Below are positions 24,751 to 38,500 of a DNA stretch of 64,000 nucleotides, piece after piece (positions within the stretch are counted from its first letter, which is position 1; each line of letters opens with the position of its first letter). The notes under the pieces are model-generated. The model was not told where the DNA came from and ran no database searches. It saw nothing but the letters and a program-made list of their open reading frames with translations. Source of the DNA: Gordius sp. MW1 (taxonomy: Eukaryota > Nematomorpha > Gordioida > Gordea > Gordiidae). The translations under genes and the position numbers were made by a program. The stretch spans positions 20,518,575 to 20,582,574 of the forward strand of contig OZ038533.1 in NCBI GenBank assembly GCA_964036665.1, read 5' to 3'.

Positions 24751-24962
24751 ATATAAGCCCTAATGTAACAGATTCATTGCTTAGGTCGAGTATTGTAGGT
24801 ATTAAATTTGTTCATTTCACACAGTGAAAAAAGATACAATAAGATTAAATTTTACTAAATATATTTAAAAATCTTTTTAGGCTTAAATTTCAAGCAGATA
24901 AGCACACCTATGTATGTTCAAAGATCTCTCTCGTGTGTTTATCCAATTCATTTTTATTAATA

Positions 24963-26586
24963 TACTAGCTGACCCGGCAAACGTTGTTTTGCCATATTAA
25001 AAATATTTTAAAAAAAAATTAAAAATTTAAATAAGAAAATTTAAAACTAACGCCCATGGATATATCAACATTTATTGGCACTTTGTTAAAAGTATTTTCA
25101 TTTTAATGAGAAAATTAGATTTTTTAATTTATTTACCCACGCAGGAGGGGACACGACCGTCCTATAATAATAATAGTTGACGTGAAAAACAAGCAAAAAA
25201 TGACTTTGATTAAATGTTTCCAGTCCTAAAAAGTTTCCATTTTCCGCAGCAATTGGAAGATCTGGAAAAACATAATTTAGAGGATATAGTCTACAAACAG
25301 GAGAAATTTTGTCTATTTTATACATTTTTAGACACTTACATAAATGATGAAAATAAATCCGTAATGCGCCCGCCATCCCTTCTCTCCATCCCCACCGTCC
25401 TTTGATTGGAAGATCTGGATAAAAATAATTTAGAGGATTTGTTGATTTTATACATTTTTATACACTTACATAAACGATGAAAATAAATCCGTAATGCGCC
25501 CGTCATCCCTCTCTCCACCCCACCGTCCTTTGATTGGAAGATCTGGATAAAAATAATTTAGAGGATTTGTTGATTTTATACATTTTTAAACACTTACATA
25601 AACGATGAAAATAAATCCGTAATGTGCCCGCCATCCCTCCTCTCCACCCCACCGTCCTTCTATTGGAAGATCTGGAAAAACATAATTTAGAGGATTTAGA
25701 TTATCATTAAACGTTGTTTTGCCATTTACCCGGATGTATCAGCAGAATATATATCATGGGCGTACCAAGGTTTTGAATTAGGGGGGGGGGCAGATTATTA
25801 AATTTTTTTGCTTGACTACTCAAAAATTTACCTGCGCAAAATATAATTTTTTCGGGGGCAGGGGGCGCGGCTACCCTCCCCCCCCCCTATTTGAACTTAA
25901 CTCAAATTAATACAGATGCGTATTAGCGAATTTACATAAAAATATAAATTATTTTGGTAAAATGAAATTTAAATTACGGTCACAGGGAAATTTTTGGATA
26001 GTCGAGACCTTTTTTTTATTTTTTTTTGCTCTCAGAGTCAAGACCTTTTTTTTAATCTGCCCCCCCTCTTAAGTCAACTGGCTACGCCCTTGGATATATC
26101 AACATTTATTGGCACTATTTTCATTTTTCTCCTTATTTAACGTGCAAAAAATGACAAAATTAGATTTTTTAATTTATTTAGCCCCGCAGGAGGGGGGGGG
26201 GGACACGACCGTCCTATAATAATAATAATAATAATTGACGTGAAGAAAATAAGCAAAAAATGGCTTTGATATGTTTCAAAGTGCGTATAAAGTTTTCATT
26301 TTCCGCAACACATGCCTACTGCATTTATCACACTACCTACACGATAGATAAGATACGCAGCAGTACGTGAGGAGGGCAGGGCGTTTGATTGACGTTCGAT
26401 ATAACGTCAAAACGCATAAAACAAGATATCTCGAAAACTATTCGACCGATTTGGCTGGAACATATCTTAAAACACGCTCCGGAGTGGCAGGAATAAACTG
26501 TGAAATTTTGAGCGAAATCGGTCCGGTAGTTCTCCAAAATTGGTGGCGGCATATATACACACATAGTTTCATTTTTATATATAAGA
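24963..26586. repeat. Dispersed repeat family, copy C with about 128-bp tandem array and nested MITE
   Basis: It begins ACTAGCTGACCCGGCAAACG and ends CATTTTTATATATAAGAT. At about 25250-25700 four units start TTGGAAGATCTGGA, spaced about 150, 128 and 128 bp, each with ATCCGTAATGCGCCCGCCAT. A MITE sits at 25755-26092. The 3' part (CGCTCCGGAGTGGCAGGAAT, TCGGTCCGGTAGTT) matches copies A and B. Confidence 0.7.
25755..26092. mobile_element. CATGGGCGTAGCC-family MITE nested in dispersed repeat copy C
   Basis: The ends are CATGGGCGTACCAAGG and ACTGGCTACGCCCTTG, with homopolymer G and C runs inside. It splits the sequence AGCAGAATATATATCAT that is continuous in repeat copy A, so it inserted after copy C was formed. 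Confidence 0.65.
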
Positions 26587-28480
26587 TAATTAACATATTG
26601 TTAGAAAGATAGGACAAAGGATAGCGATTATTATTTAGATTATTATTACATTATGGTTACGTTGTTTGTATTTATTCTTCACTCAATTATTATGGTCTTT
26701 AAGTCTTACCTTATATTTTGGGATTACAATCATCTTTAGAAATCCAATTTATTTCATTTTATTCGAATTATTACGCGACTTAATCAATACGTTGCCCACA
26801 AGAATATCACGCGTGATGGTAAGCGATTGAAGGAATAATCAAGTCAAAAAAAGATTTAATATATTCTTAGAACAAAAGGCGGAGGGAGATATATATGTGT
26901 GTAGACACGTGATCATAACATGGCCACACGCGTATGTATTACTACGCGTCTAACAAATCAATGAGAGAGAGATGATGAGGTAAATACTCGTGTTAGCATA
27001 TCACTATAATAAATCGCGGAGAGAGCGATGGGGGGAGAGGGACTACGCATATACATTAAGATGCGTCTAACTAATTAATAAGAGAGATGATGATGCTGAG
27101 GGAGGGGGTTTTGTGTGTGTATGTGGAAATACATATAATTCTGTACATCCGTGGTACAACATTCTAAACCAAGAGAATAAATTTCCCGTACGGTCCCGTA
27201 CGCACTTTAAAGCATAACTGCCTTGCCAGCGCAGCTGGTCTTACTACGCGTAATTAATCGAGGTGATAGATGGGGGGGGGGGGAATACGCGTGTGAGGCA
27301 TCTGTAGTAAGTAACTACAACACCATACCCTTCAAGATAACCTCCTCCGACGAGTGTTGATTCTTTCAGGGCGGTCGTCGGATTTGAGTTCTTGTCCGCA
27401 TTAAGTTTCCACCTGTTTCTTGTTCGAGTGTACGTATCGATTTGCATTGAACGTCTCCAGGATCGTTTTCTGGTTCGACCTTCCAATTGGCTTTTCGATC
27501 TGATTTCGTCGTTGACCGTAAAAAATTGACTTGCACTATACCCTTCAAGCTTGCTAGGGGGGAGTGGAATTTTTGTCAATGTATCCGGGCGTCGTTGGGT
27601 TCGGGATAGAATACTTCACCCAATTGTTTTCGTTAAGGAAACCCAAAATAGTTTTTTGATGATTTTCTCCCCAAAAGAGCGAGACAGAAACATCTTCGCC
27701 ACTCTAAGTCGTTTAGGCCGCTTCTCCATAAGAGCTGCTAGCCTCTCGACCCAAAGAGTACGATATTTCCGTATAATTATAGGTGACGTCGCTTACCACA
27801 CATCAGCTATCGGCGCCGACATAGGCACCAGCAACATCACTAAGTGTAAAAAATGTCATCAGGCGTATCTCGCATAAAATGCAACTCCGCCTACCATAAT
27901 CACCTGGGAGCTATGAACCCCATGACGGTAACCTTGTAGACAAGGATGGTATAACCTCTCATCATTCCATGCGACGGTTCGGTCACTACCCAAAAAATGT
28001 AACTAGCAAAAATATTTGCCCACCCAGGAAACTCGACCCTCATCAAACTTTATTAAAGGTGATAGGGCATATAGCCAATAAAACAGGTCATAACAGGCAT
28101 TAAGCCTCCGAATTAATTAAACAAAAGCGTCAGAGACGCCCCACCCGTAGGCGCCACACCCGAAAGTGTACCGACAATTAACGTCGTAAATGATCTCATT
28201 AATTCGCTTCAGGGTTACACGTGCGCTCTTGCAAAAATACATTAATATCCGAAACCTCGTCGTACACGTATTGTTCACGTTACGTACCACCGCGTCATCT
28301 TGTCCACCAGTACCGACAGAATTTTCCAGAACTGCAATAGCGTCCCACAGCACCGGAATCACACACCTTCGGCGCTCAATTATCGCACTTTCAGATACCA
28401 GCTGATCAATCAAGGACAATGACGGATAGCGATTGACGGTCACATGCGCGTCAATCATATTCATAAATATTAAATGAATT
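26587..28480. other. Unassigned, relatively GC-rich stretch, possibly a decayed retroelement
   Basis: The part 26600-27300 carries repeated ACGCGT/ATGCGT motifs and purine-rich runs. A short palindrome TGTAGTAAGTAACTACA lies at about 27300. The part 27240-28470 has moderate-length ORFs on both strands (up to 115 aa, minus, 28117-28464) with balanced composition, but none matches a family I know. An old LTR-type element is possible but unsupported. Confidence 0.3.
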
Positions 28481-28899
28481 CCATGCGAAAAAAAGCAAAA
28501 AGCGAAAAAAATTGAAGTAATAAAACAAATATAAAAATGTTTACCTTCGCGCGATTCTATTGGGACTTAAGCACTAATTTATTAAATTTCAAAAGTACTG
28601 CCAAACTGATCTTATTTGATCCAATATCACCCCAAAATTTACGTTACAATAACTAACAAAACATTTTAGTCTAAATTTAAAGTTCAAAATATTACTTTTA
28701 ACCCTAATCCAAAAATATATAATCCAAAAAATTATCATCTTTCTAATAAAACTTTTAAGCCATAAATTAGAAGCATTTTATACTAAATGATTTATCAGGA
28801 TTTATGAGTGTGTAGTATCTCAAGTACCATTACCCTACGCATCTTTATCAAATGGTCGTACGTCCCCATCCTTTTTCCCTTACACAGGATTTGTTGATT

Positions 28900-28952
28900 G
28901 CTATGCAATTTATGGGCTCGCTTTTGTAGTGTGTGTTCCGTCTGTCCAACTT
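28900..28952 (+). mobile_element. Solo HINE 5' end fragment
   Basis: TTGCTATGCAATTTATGGGC then TCGC matches the first bases of copies 2-4, followed by a decayed GTCC-like stretch (CCGTCTGTCC). No core units or 3' hairpin follow. Confidence 0.55.
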
Positions 28953-30766
28953 TTTAAATTACTTTTTGATATGTGTATGATTTTGAAAAAATCAGATCTC
29001 TTTAAGATCAATTTGCACAATCTGTGCGCCTCTTACGATACATAAAGTTTAGAATTTTTTGCATTATCTATCGCATTTATATTATCGGAATTTATTTCGC
29101 TGAATTAATAAACGCAGATATTCCAAACCGCCTGAAAAATAAATTCAAATTTGTAGGATAATACTATTGATGTGGCCGGCGAAGGAGAAGGGGGGGAGTT
29201 GCGGTGTAATTAAAAAGTACAAAAAAACAATCGGATTTACTTTATTCATACGAATAACTATTTACAACAATAAAAGGGGGCTTTGAATTTGATTTGCGAT
29301 GAAAGTATAATTTTCGAAAAAATTACAATAATTGGGGAAAACGTAAAGTGATTGGGGTTAATTACAAATGGTTTGGGGAAAAAGTACAAAGATTGTATAA
29401 AATCTACAATGATTAATAATTTATGTAAAATTTCATATTTATAGCCGTTCAATTTCCCCTGGGTGGTGGGCTTGATTGAATATCATTGTACTAGAAATCT
29501 TCAGACAAGGCTGCGCGATTGATAGCAGATTTTGCTAACGTAAATACAAAAAAAAATTAAAAAAGAGCGTCAAAGAAACTTGGCCACTTCTGTGTCTAGG
29601 TTAACCGGCGGTAAAAGTGCCTTTCTTTCACCAATTCCTTATTTTTAATTTCAAGGATTGCAGAACCATTCTTTAACTCATTTACGTTACAAATAATAAA
29701 AAATAACTAAGATCAAAGTATACCGCGATCATTAAAACACTTGCACTTGGTTTAAACGTATACCACAACTATATGGAAAATTATTCAAATTTCTAAGCCC
29801 TCCATTCTTTCCCTCTGTGCCTGAAAAAGCGTTAGCACATTAAAAGGCAGACACTAACTAGTAGGTGCTTCCAGCAAACTTAAAATTAAACAAGTGCTTA
29901 TTAACTTTCAAATAACCATTTTTTATAAAATTCTATTTTATATTGCCTCAAAATAAAACTTAAAACAAAATTATTTACAAAAATTTATTATAATTAATCT
30001 GTTAAATTTCTTCAATTCTTTATTGTAATTTTTTATAAAAAATAACATTAAATTCAGTATTTATTTTGCAACCTAAAAAACATCCATATATTTCAAATTA
30101 TATAAGGCCAATACATTCTTATTGTTTGAAAAAATTTTGTTTTAAATTTATATACATTATTTTATTAATTTGAATTTTAAGATAATTAAAATATAATGTA
30201 AATAAAATGTTTTTTAAATAATTTACACTTAAAGTGTATAAGGATGCACTCCGAAGAAGTTTGTTACATTTGTTCTGTTCTACATGTTGTTTCATAAATG
30301 GCTGTTTTGTCAAGTAAACAGGGGCATTACAGAACGTGTTCATAATGGTAATTATAAGAAACGCATTAAAAATGCTGCGTTTATTAAAATAAATGGTAAG
30401 TATGGCAACCGTTAACAATTAGAGTTAATTAATTGTATGATAGCCTTGCATAACCTTACTTTGCACACCTCATAAATTTTTACACACACCATATATTAGT
30501 TAAGTGCTAAAAGTTAAATGCCTATGACCATGTTGTATTGTTTTTTAGTCTAATGTCAAAAAAAATTGGTTGTGGAGCTGAGTAGGATTTTACCAGTTGT
30601 ATATCTGCTAGTTAAAAGTATAGAAAAGTATTAAATATATAATAGAATTTATAAAAAGATACAAGAACAAAAATATTTATAAAAAATGATTAATAGACAT
30701 TTTCCGTTTCTTCATATTCTTTAAGAATGGGTATTGAATCCATCAGGAATAAAAATTGTAATCGCA
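28953..30766. other. AT-rich intergenic sequence, nothing recognised
   Basis: No repeat ends, domains or convincing ORFs. Lines 30000-30420 are extremely AT-rich. Confidence 0.5.
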
Positions 30767-31075
30767 ATGGCGAATGATTGTCTTAGTAAAAAACAATTCG
30801 ATATTTTTGAAGGAGGCGAACGTTTATTAAGTTCTTTAAAAAAATTTAAAGTGCTATTTTCAAACTTCCCTGAGCACGACGAAACGATAGGAATAAAAGT
30901 AGAGGTTCTGATAAAGCTGAATATTTTACTGATTTACGATGCTCTGCCGATCCTAGGGGGTCGTGAGTATCGTTGGAAGGTGCAAACAGGTCAATACAAG
31001 TGTAGTCCCATTTTAAGTTCTAATAACAGCTGGTTGGCAATCAGCTGTTTTGAAACAATGCTTTCAAAAGTTTAA
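30767..31075 (+). CDS. Small unidentified ORF (102 aa), possibly a host gene or exon
   Basis: The ORF opens at the ATG of MANDCLSKKQF and runs to the TAA at 31075. The same frame stays open upstream to about 30734 but lacks an ATG there. The protein has charged and hydrophobic stretches (LLSSLKKFKVLF, VEVLIKLNILLIYDALPIL) and a basic, aromatic C-terminal part (GREYRWKVQTGQYKCSPI). I see no signal peptide, zinc site or transposase motif. Base composition is a little more balanced than the flanks, and there is no competing long ORF on the other strand. I do not recognise the family. It could be a single-exon small gene, the last exon of a gene whose other exons I missed, or a processed pseudogene. 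Confidence 0.45.
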   Translation: MANDCLSKKQFDIFEGGERLLSSLKKFKVLFSNFPEHDETIGIKVEVLIKLNILLIYDALPILGGREYRWKVQTGQYKCSPILSSNNSWLAISCFETMLSKV

Positions 31076-32511
31076 AAAGTATGTGGTTATTTGATAAAAA
31101 TTTAAAGATTTCTTATGACCCAGGTATTTTAACTATGTTAAAATTTAATTTCTTTATTAAAAGATGATCAAACAAGTCTTAATCCTATAGCCTATGGTAA
31201 TTAACAAAATGTATCTCTATCAGAAATACTCTTAAACTTTTAGATTTTGTTAATAAGTAAAAATTAAACAGTATTTTTGTATAGCATATTTTTTAAGTTT
31301 TTATTTAAAATTAACATAAACTAATATTTATAATTTTTGAATGTTTTAATCATAATTTGAAATTGCTACATATCTAAAAAAATATTCTAATTTAAAGACC
31401 ATTTACCAAATAATTTTGCAATTATCTTGTACAAAAGTGCATCTTAAATTTTAATATATAAGGATGGACTAAGCCAGGATTGGATTATTTAGGGAGGGGC
31501 AAACTGATAATTCTACCCATAATTATATTAAATTTAAATTAAGAGAGGGCAGCCGCCACTCCCTGCCCTTTCCTTTTTCCTGGCTATACCCATGTATATA
31601 AGGCTTTCATAAATTTGAAAAATAAAGATGAACATAGTTAGCAACTGCTAACTACATTAAATTATGAATTAAATAAAAACTAACATAATAAATATCCACT
31701 TTTCTCCACTAAATCAAAAATTGAAGCAAGAATTTATTGAATAGATTTTTGAGGGTAAGTGTTAATTCTTTATGACCTATTTTTATGCAACACAATACAA
31801 CCAAACAAACATCAATTTTTGCAGCACAATTGCATATCTTTTCCATTCAACGAAATTATTCGATTTTAATTGGTGAGAATCTGTGATAAAATTCCCATTC
31901 ATTTTTTTCCTCTAACATCCACAATGATCAACTAATTACCAAAATGAGCTTTTATAAATCTTAGCGAATCAAATTAATTTCATAATTATTATGGAGGTTA
32001 ACTGTAAAATTAATATTTTTCTTCGCTTTATATAAATTTTCTTCAGACGGAAAATGGTTTTGAATATTTGAAGTTTCATTCAATTGACGCGGTGAAATGC
32101 GAGATGGATAATTGGCATACTGCATTAGCTAATAAAAATATCTTTATGTACCAACCTAACCTACCTCTACCTCCTCTTTATAAGCTAAATAAATAATTTA
32201 GGTCGTTTTTTTGTTTTGTAAATATACCTGTTATTTACTTGTCCATTCGCTCCTAGCAATTTGTTCATTCGTGTGAAATGTTGTGTCAGACAGAGCTCTA
32301 AATCGATATCTCCTTTCCCTGTTAGTTTTTTTGCCATTAAATTGTGAAAATAAAAGGTCAACTTGTAATTTGGAATATTAATTATCGCATTCGAAATTGT
32401 TTAAAATGACACGTTGGTCATAAAAATCGTTTGGTAATTCGCGTTCCAAATCGAATCGGTGTTTCAAATTTTTCACGCTTGATATCATTTGTTTTTTCAC
32501 ATTTCTTTTCT
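31076..32511. other. Upstream region of SLC44
   Basis: It contains one MITE (31461-31594). The rest is presumably promoter and 5' UTR; no TATA box is convincing in such AT-rich DNA. Confidence 0.4.
31461..31594. mobile_element. CATGGGCGTAGCC-family MITE
   Basis: The left end is GGACTAAGCCAGGATTGG; the right end is CCTGGCTATACCCATG. The interior (GGGAGGGGCAAACTGATAAT, later GGCAGCCGCC) matches the copy at 1995-2172. It lies upstream of the SLC44 gene. Confidence 0.6.
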
Positions 32512-35500
32512 ATGGCTGGTAAAACTATTTATTCCTTTGAAAGTAGGATTTTAACTAGATATGCATTTTTTTAAAAATTGTTTTTATTAAACATCTATCG
32601 ACAAATTAATTTTATTTATTGAATCATTTTTTCCCATTCATCCTTATATAATTTGTGACAATTGATAACTTACTGATTACACGATATAATATTTCTGATT
32701 TTAATATATTTTTTATCGTTTAAATCTATACTTATATTTCAGACGATGGTTTTAGTCCACCTCCAGAATATGGTAATTATAATGATTTTATAATTTTCCT
32801 GCCAAATTTTATCATAATAATTTCATTAATTTTTTGTCGTTTATGGTGTGTGGGATGAATAATAGTCATTACATATTTGCAGAAATAAATTTAAAAATTT
32901 AGATAACAGGAAATTTCTAAAAAATTACAGATATCTTTAGATATCTTGGAGATTTTATTATAGTTTCAGTAGTCGTCACACATTTTTATAATTATCTAAA
33001 ACATAATTTTTTTGAAAATTTAGATCCTTATCTAAACCTTATTTCTACTTTTATTAATTTAACATATCAAAAATGTTATTTAATATTTTAAAATTTATTT
33101 AAAAATAACATTAAATTTTCACTTTATACTGCTGCTTTTTAGCTGATTATACTTTATACTGCAAGAATTATGACACATGCTAAATCTACCCTAATTAACG
33201 AACTAATTTCACTTTCCCAATTTTATCGATCGAGTTTGCTTAAAGCATATATCGTGAATTGTAAAAATGATTTTTGCACCTGGTTTTTTGATCCAAATTT
33301 ATTTTCCGTTAATTTTTCCATTGTTTTTAATCGTTTTTTGTTTGAAAATATCGAATTTTTTAACAGCAATTTTGACCTTTATTTCACTCAATTTTGCTTC
33401 GTGATTCATAAAAATCAAAGGTTGCCGCACCAGCCTTCAGTCTCTCTTTCTAAATTATGATTAATTAGAGGCAAAAGTTGTGTTTGCCTTACTCATAAAA
33501 ATAAAAAACCTGGTCGGGCTCGGGTAAAAGGTTTGTTTTAAGCAGAGGAAAAAAGATTATTTTTTGAAATTTAACAATATATCGTTATATACATGGGCGA
33601 AGCCAAGGAATTATGGCTAAAATTTCAAAAAATGTTTATTTTACCCCTCCCTAAAGCATTATTGCCTCCCCCCTCTTAATCCAATTCCAGCTACGCCCTT
33701 GGTTATATATGGATAAGATTTTTGGATTTATAAGGGGGAAGGGGCGGCAGTTTTTGCTTTTAGTCTTAAGCGTTCAGTTTTTTTTATATTTAATAAATTT
33801 TCCAAAGTTAGGAAAAGCAATTAATTCGTAAAATTGAATTTTACTAAAATTGAGGGTTTAATACGGAACCGAACTGTTTTAACGAATCAAAATTAGTTGT
33901 TATATTGTATTTAAGGGTTTAACAATCAATTCGGTTTAAAATGATAGTATTAGTAAAAGTTAGTAGGAACTCGTTACATTACATCGGTGTTTTAGTGAGG
34001 AGCCTGAGGCTATTACTACCCCTTGTTTGGAAAGCCATTAAGAGTCAATGTCTCTATTTCCTCCTCCTTTTGGTCCCCTTCCCCATAAAATTAATTCTAA
34101 GTTTGCTCGATTTAACATTAAATAAGGAAATACGTATACATGTATTTCAAACAGGTGGATAATAAAATTCACATTTTTTGATCAAAATTAAACAAAATTT
34201 TGATGAAATATTCTGTTTTGTTTACCCGCAGGGAAACCGTTTGATCATGACCCCTCCTTTAGGGGACCTATCAGGCAGAGGTAAACATGCTAGGCCCATC
34301 AAATTTATTTAAATAAGAATTTAGCATTTTATACTTTTTTATATCATTAAATATATACGGACAATAACTTTCGATTGTATCTTGAATTTAGTAAGAAATG
34401 AGGGGAAAAGAATCAATGTTGTTTTTTAATATATATAACCACAATAAACTAATTATGACAATTGTCACCACAACGACAAAATAGATTCGGTTCTTTTTTC
34501 TTCTCAGAAACCTCAATAAAATTCACGTTTTTTAACACACATGTAACCCTTAAATCTTCTAAGATTGACATTGCTACTTTAAATCTCGCTTCAATACTTA
34601 TCTTAATTTGAAATTTAATTTTAATTACCGAGCATAAAGATTACTGAACAACATTGGAAAAAAGAACTAAGCAAATGAATTAAATACTAAACAAATAATT
34701 AAAATACTGGGCATTTAATCATTCTACTGAGCATTTGAATATTTTGACCAAATGCTGAGCACCATGATTTGTTTTTTATTTTATAGACGTTTCACCGACG
34801 TGGCTTGTTTCATATTGTTTTCCGTCTTTTTGCTCTTTTGGATCGTCCTGGCCGTTTTCGGTAATTGTCGTTCAATAAATATACTAACTGATTATTTTTG
34901 ATATTATACAATATACTAATCATATGTTATTAAGGTAAAATTACATATATTTTGTGAAGATGAAATAAATAAATATAGAATAAAGTTAAGGATCATAAAT
35001 ATTTGGAAAACATTCCGCTATTGCCATTGAATTACATATATTAATGCCGATTTTCTGTCTTGTAAAAAATGATTCGCGATCTTACTTTTATTAATTGAGT
35101 TTCTGTCTTCTTGTGCAGGCTTTTTAAACGGAGATCCTCAACGCCTTTCACACCCAACAGATTCCGATGGACGAGAATGTGGGATGGGACGAATGGTGTT
35201 AGTAAAGCTTATATTTCTTATTTGGCCGGCCCATCTAGTTTTGATTATAGGCCCAAGCCAGAGCCCCAAAAATTTTATTAATTTTTATCGGCCCCCGCGT
35301 TTAATGATGATTTTAAAATATCACTGTCCCAACCACAATTTATACTTTTTTGGGACTGAATAGTTATACAATTTGTTCAAGTATATCAAAAGGAGACCGT
35401 TTTTTGCCAAATATCTCGTGTGGCTTTAAATGTTTTAACAAAGTGAATTAATTTAAAAAATGTTGATTCAATAATTCATTTTAATGTTTTAGTCTTTTTT

Positions 35501-38500
35501 TCAATAATAAACCTCTATTCTCTCATTATTAATTTATTATAATCTTGATCAAGAACCTTTTCGTCCAAAATTTTAAGAAGATTTAATGTTTATTATTGCA
35601 GGGGCAAACGTTATCTTTACTACTTCGACATAACTAAATGTGCGCGGGCCGACGTGGCTCTAAACATACGGGGATGTAATACGCCTCAAGTAACTAAACT
35701 ATAGATTTTTGTTTTATTTCTTTAAATGCTTTTATTAGGTAAACGAGCATAAAATATTATACATAAAAACTATTCTCAACAGATTAGTCGAGGGTCAACA
35801 AGGGCCATGTTATATCTAATCATGGAAATATTTATACTTTCTTTAATGAGATAGATAATGATGACCTTTAAAAAATTGCCGATCTAAGTTTTTTATATCT
35901 CTTTTTACCGTTGCATTTTCATTATTTAATGTAAAAGGTTCGAATGTTCGCGATTTATTTAATTTTTTACTTTTTTGCAAAAATAAAGTTTTTTAAATGT
36001 TAGTGTTTAAATACGGCTGAGGTTTTCTTTGGTCGGCCTTTGGTTTTAGTCAACTAAACATAAACAGACCAAAAATTTTATGGTCTATTTTTCCTAGTCG
36101 ACCACTACACTAGGCTTGGTCGAAATTTAAAAAACAGACAAAGTAAACCGTTAGTCATAGTTGAACCAGCCGTTTTTCAACACTACTAAATATTGCAATC
36201 GCCCTTTAGGTTTGTGTTGCAGCATGCCCCAACGTCACCAAAGTAATGGGTAATTCGGGCCCGGACCGAGAGTGGTTTATATGCAAGTCTGAAATAGATC
36301 ACTCCACGAGGCAAACGGTATTACTTCCCTACTTTCGACATTACTAGTCTCTAAGGATTTATATTAGTTTTTATAAATGAAATCCTTTTTTATTTGACAA
36401 ATAATATTGAAATCCATGATTGAACGCGGCCGGCAGATGGCTTTAGGGAAATTTTAAAATGTTTTTTAAGTAATAGAGAGCTAAGAAACGAGGATATTTC
36501 AATTGTTGAGAGGGATATACTTGATTGACTAATAATACAATAGGCGAAGCTGATGATTATTAATTAAGGTTTTAAGCCAACATGTTGGCATTTATCAACA
36601 AAATAAACGCTATTTATCTCCTTGAATAATTTCCTGATGAAAAGACAATCCCTTAATCTTCCCATTATTCTTTCTCTCATAGCTTTTGCAATTTTTCCTC
36701 GCACAAGTACGCGTGTTCAAAAAATCTCATCCAAAATGGTGGCTAAATTTACTTAATAAATTCAAAGCAAAAATTAGCTGTTCGCCAGTCTATTGTATTA
36801 ATCTATCATAATAATTAACTTTTTATCGAATAATTCCATGTCAAGTGAGGGGACAGCCTTATATTTTATGAGGGTAAATGTATAATTTGCTGATATGCGT
36901 TTACATTTTTGAACAAATTTATTACTCGGTGAATTTCATGGGCATAGTCAGGCGGGGACTAACTTCACATTTAGCAGTAAATCCAAAATCTTTTTAAATT
37001 CAGCCAACACGTTGATTAGCCCCTCACCCCATATTTAAATTTAAATCTTGGTCAGGTCAATGAACGATGCATCTTCTTTTTTGTCATATATGCAGGCCGA
37101 TCCTCTGTACTTGGTCAGGATGGGTTATTGCGCCCCTTACGTTATTGCCAGCGTGCCCAGTAAGATCAAATCCATTTCATACTTTTCACAACTAAATATA
37201 AATTGCTATGCAATTTATGGGCTCGCTTTTTGTTGTCCGTCCGTCCGTCCGTCCACCAAGTTATTACACCGGCTTTCAACTTTTTGACTTGCCGGTTCAA
37301 GCCCAGGAGAGAACAAATTTTTTTTTTTTAATTAAATTAAAATTTTGTTCTTGTTAATACCATTAATAATATGACTTTTTGACCGTCCGCTGGCTACTGA
37401 CCAATGAAAAAATGACCATTTGCCAAATTGTGATTCGAAATTTCAAGTTATTTTCGCTTTTCAATTGGTATATTAGGTTAACATTCATAATTATTCTATA
37501 CCCGTCAGTCCTCCAACGTTCACCGGCTTTCAACTTTCTGACTTGCAGTGCGAGTTCAATCCCCGGAGAGGACAATTTTTTTTTTAAATTAAATTTAAAT
37601 TTTGTTTAATACCATTGATAATATGACTTTTTGACCGTCCGCTGGCTACTGACCAATGAAAAAAATGACCATTGGCCAAATTGTGATTCGAAATTTTTTT
37701 TTCGATTTTGAATTTGTATATTAGGTTAACATTGATAATGACCCTATGTCCTCCCCTACAAGGGCCTATGTCTCTACTGATATGAGTCCCTGTGCCCCCC
37801 CCCCCCCACAAAAGCCTATGCCTCTACTGATGTGGGTTCGAATTCCGAAGAGGACAAATTTTTTTTTTTAGTTAAATTAAAATTTTGTTTTTGTTAATAC
37901 CATTGATAATTATATGACTTTTTGACCGTCCGCTGGCTACTGAATGAAAAAATAACCATTTACCAAATTGTGATTAAAATCGATTTTTTTTTCTTGATTA
38001 TAATTATAGGCTAGTTATTTGGCTGTCCGCTAACCATTAGAAAAAATCATCACTGGCCAAAGTGATGGAACATTTGTATAAATAATTATCTACTCATTTT
38101 GCATGTAATACCCCCTTATAGGCATTCTCGCTACTTCCCACCTTTTTCGCCCATAAATTGCATAGCAAATATGCTACTTTTATACGGAGGATAGATGAGT
38201 TTTGTTCCCCCTTCCCATCCCCTTCCCACGAGGGCCGAAGGCCCGAGTTTTTATTATTTTCTATCTCTCTAATCTAGTTTAAAAATTTATCATTATATTT
38301 ACGTCTTTTGAATGATTTTATATATAAAGCCTTTATTTCTATCATATTGCTACAATTGTAAATACCTACATTTTGCTACTTAAATTTAAGTTTTTTTTTT
38401 TTTTTAAAGCTTTATATATGAGAAGGTGTTTCAAAATAAAAACGTAAATAATTATTAATAAAATGATTAAATGACAGAGTCAGTTTATTCGAAATCTATA

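Noticed and set aside
27244-28464. Gene candidates in the more GC-balanced stretch
   Set aside because: ORFs on both strands lack recognisable motifs and consistent splice structure; kept only as an unassigned region.
32780-34160. ORFs at 33170-33460 and 33941-34162 as SLC44 exons
   Set aside because: They fall inside intron 2, match nothing in the SLC44 family, and the flanking exons join in phase without them.
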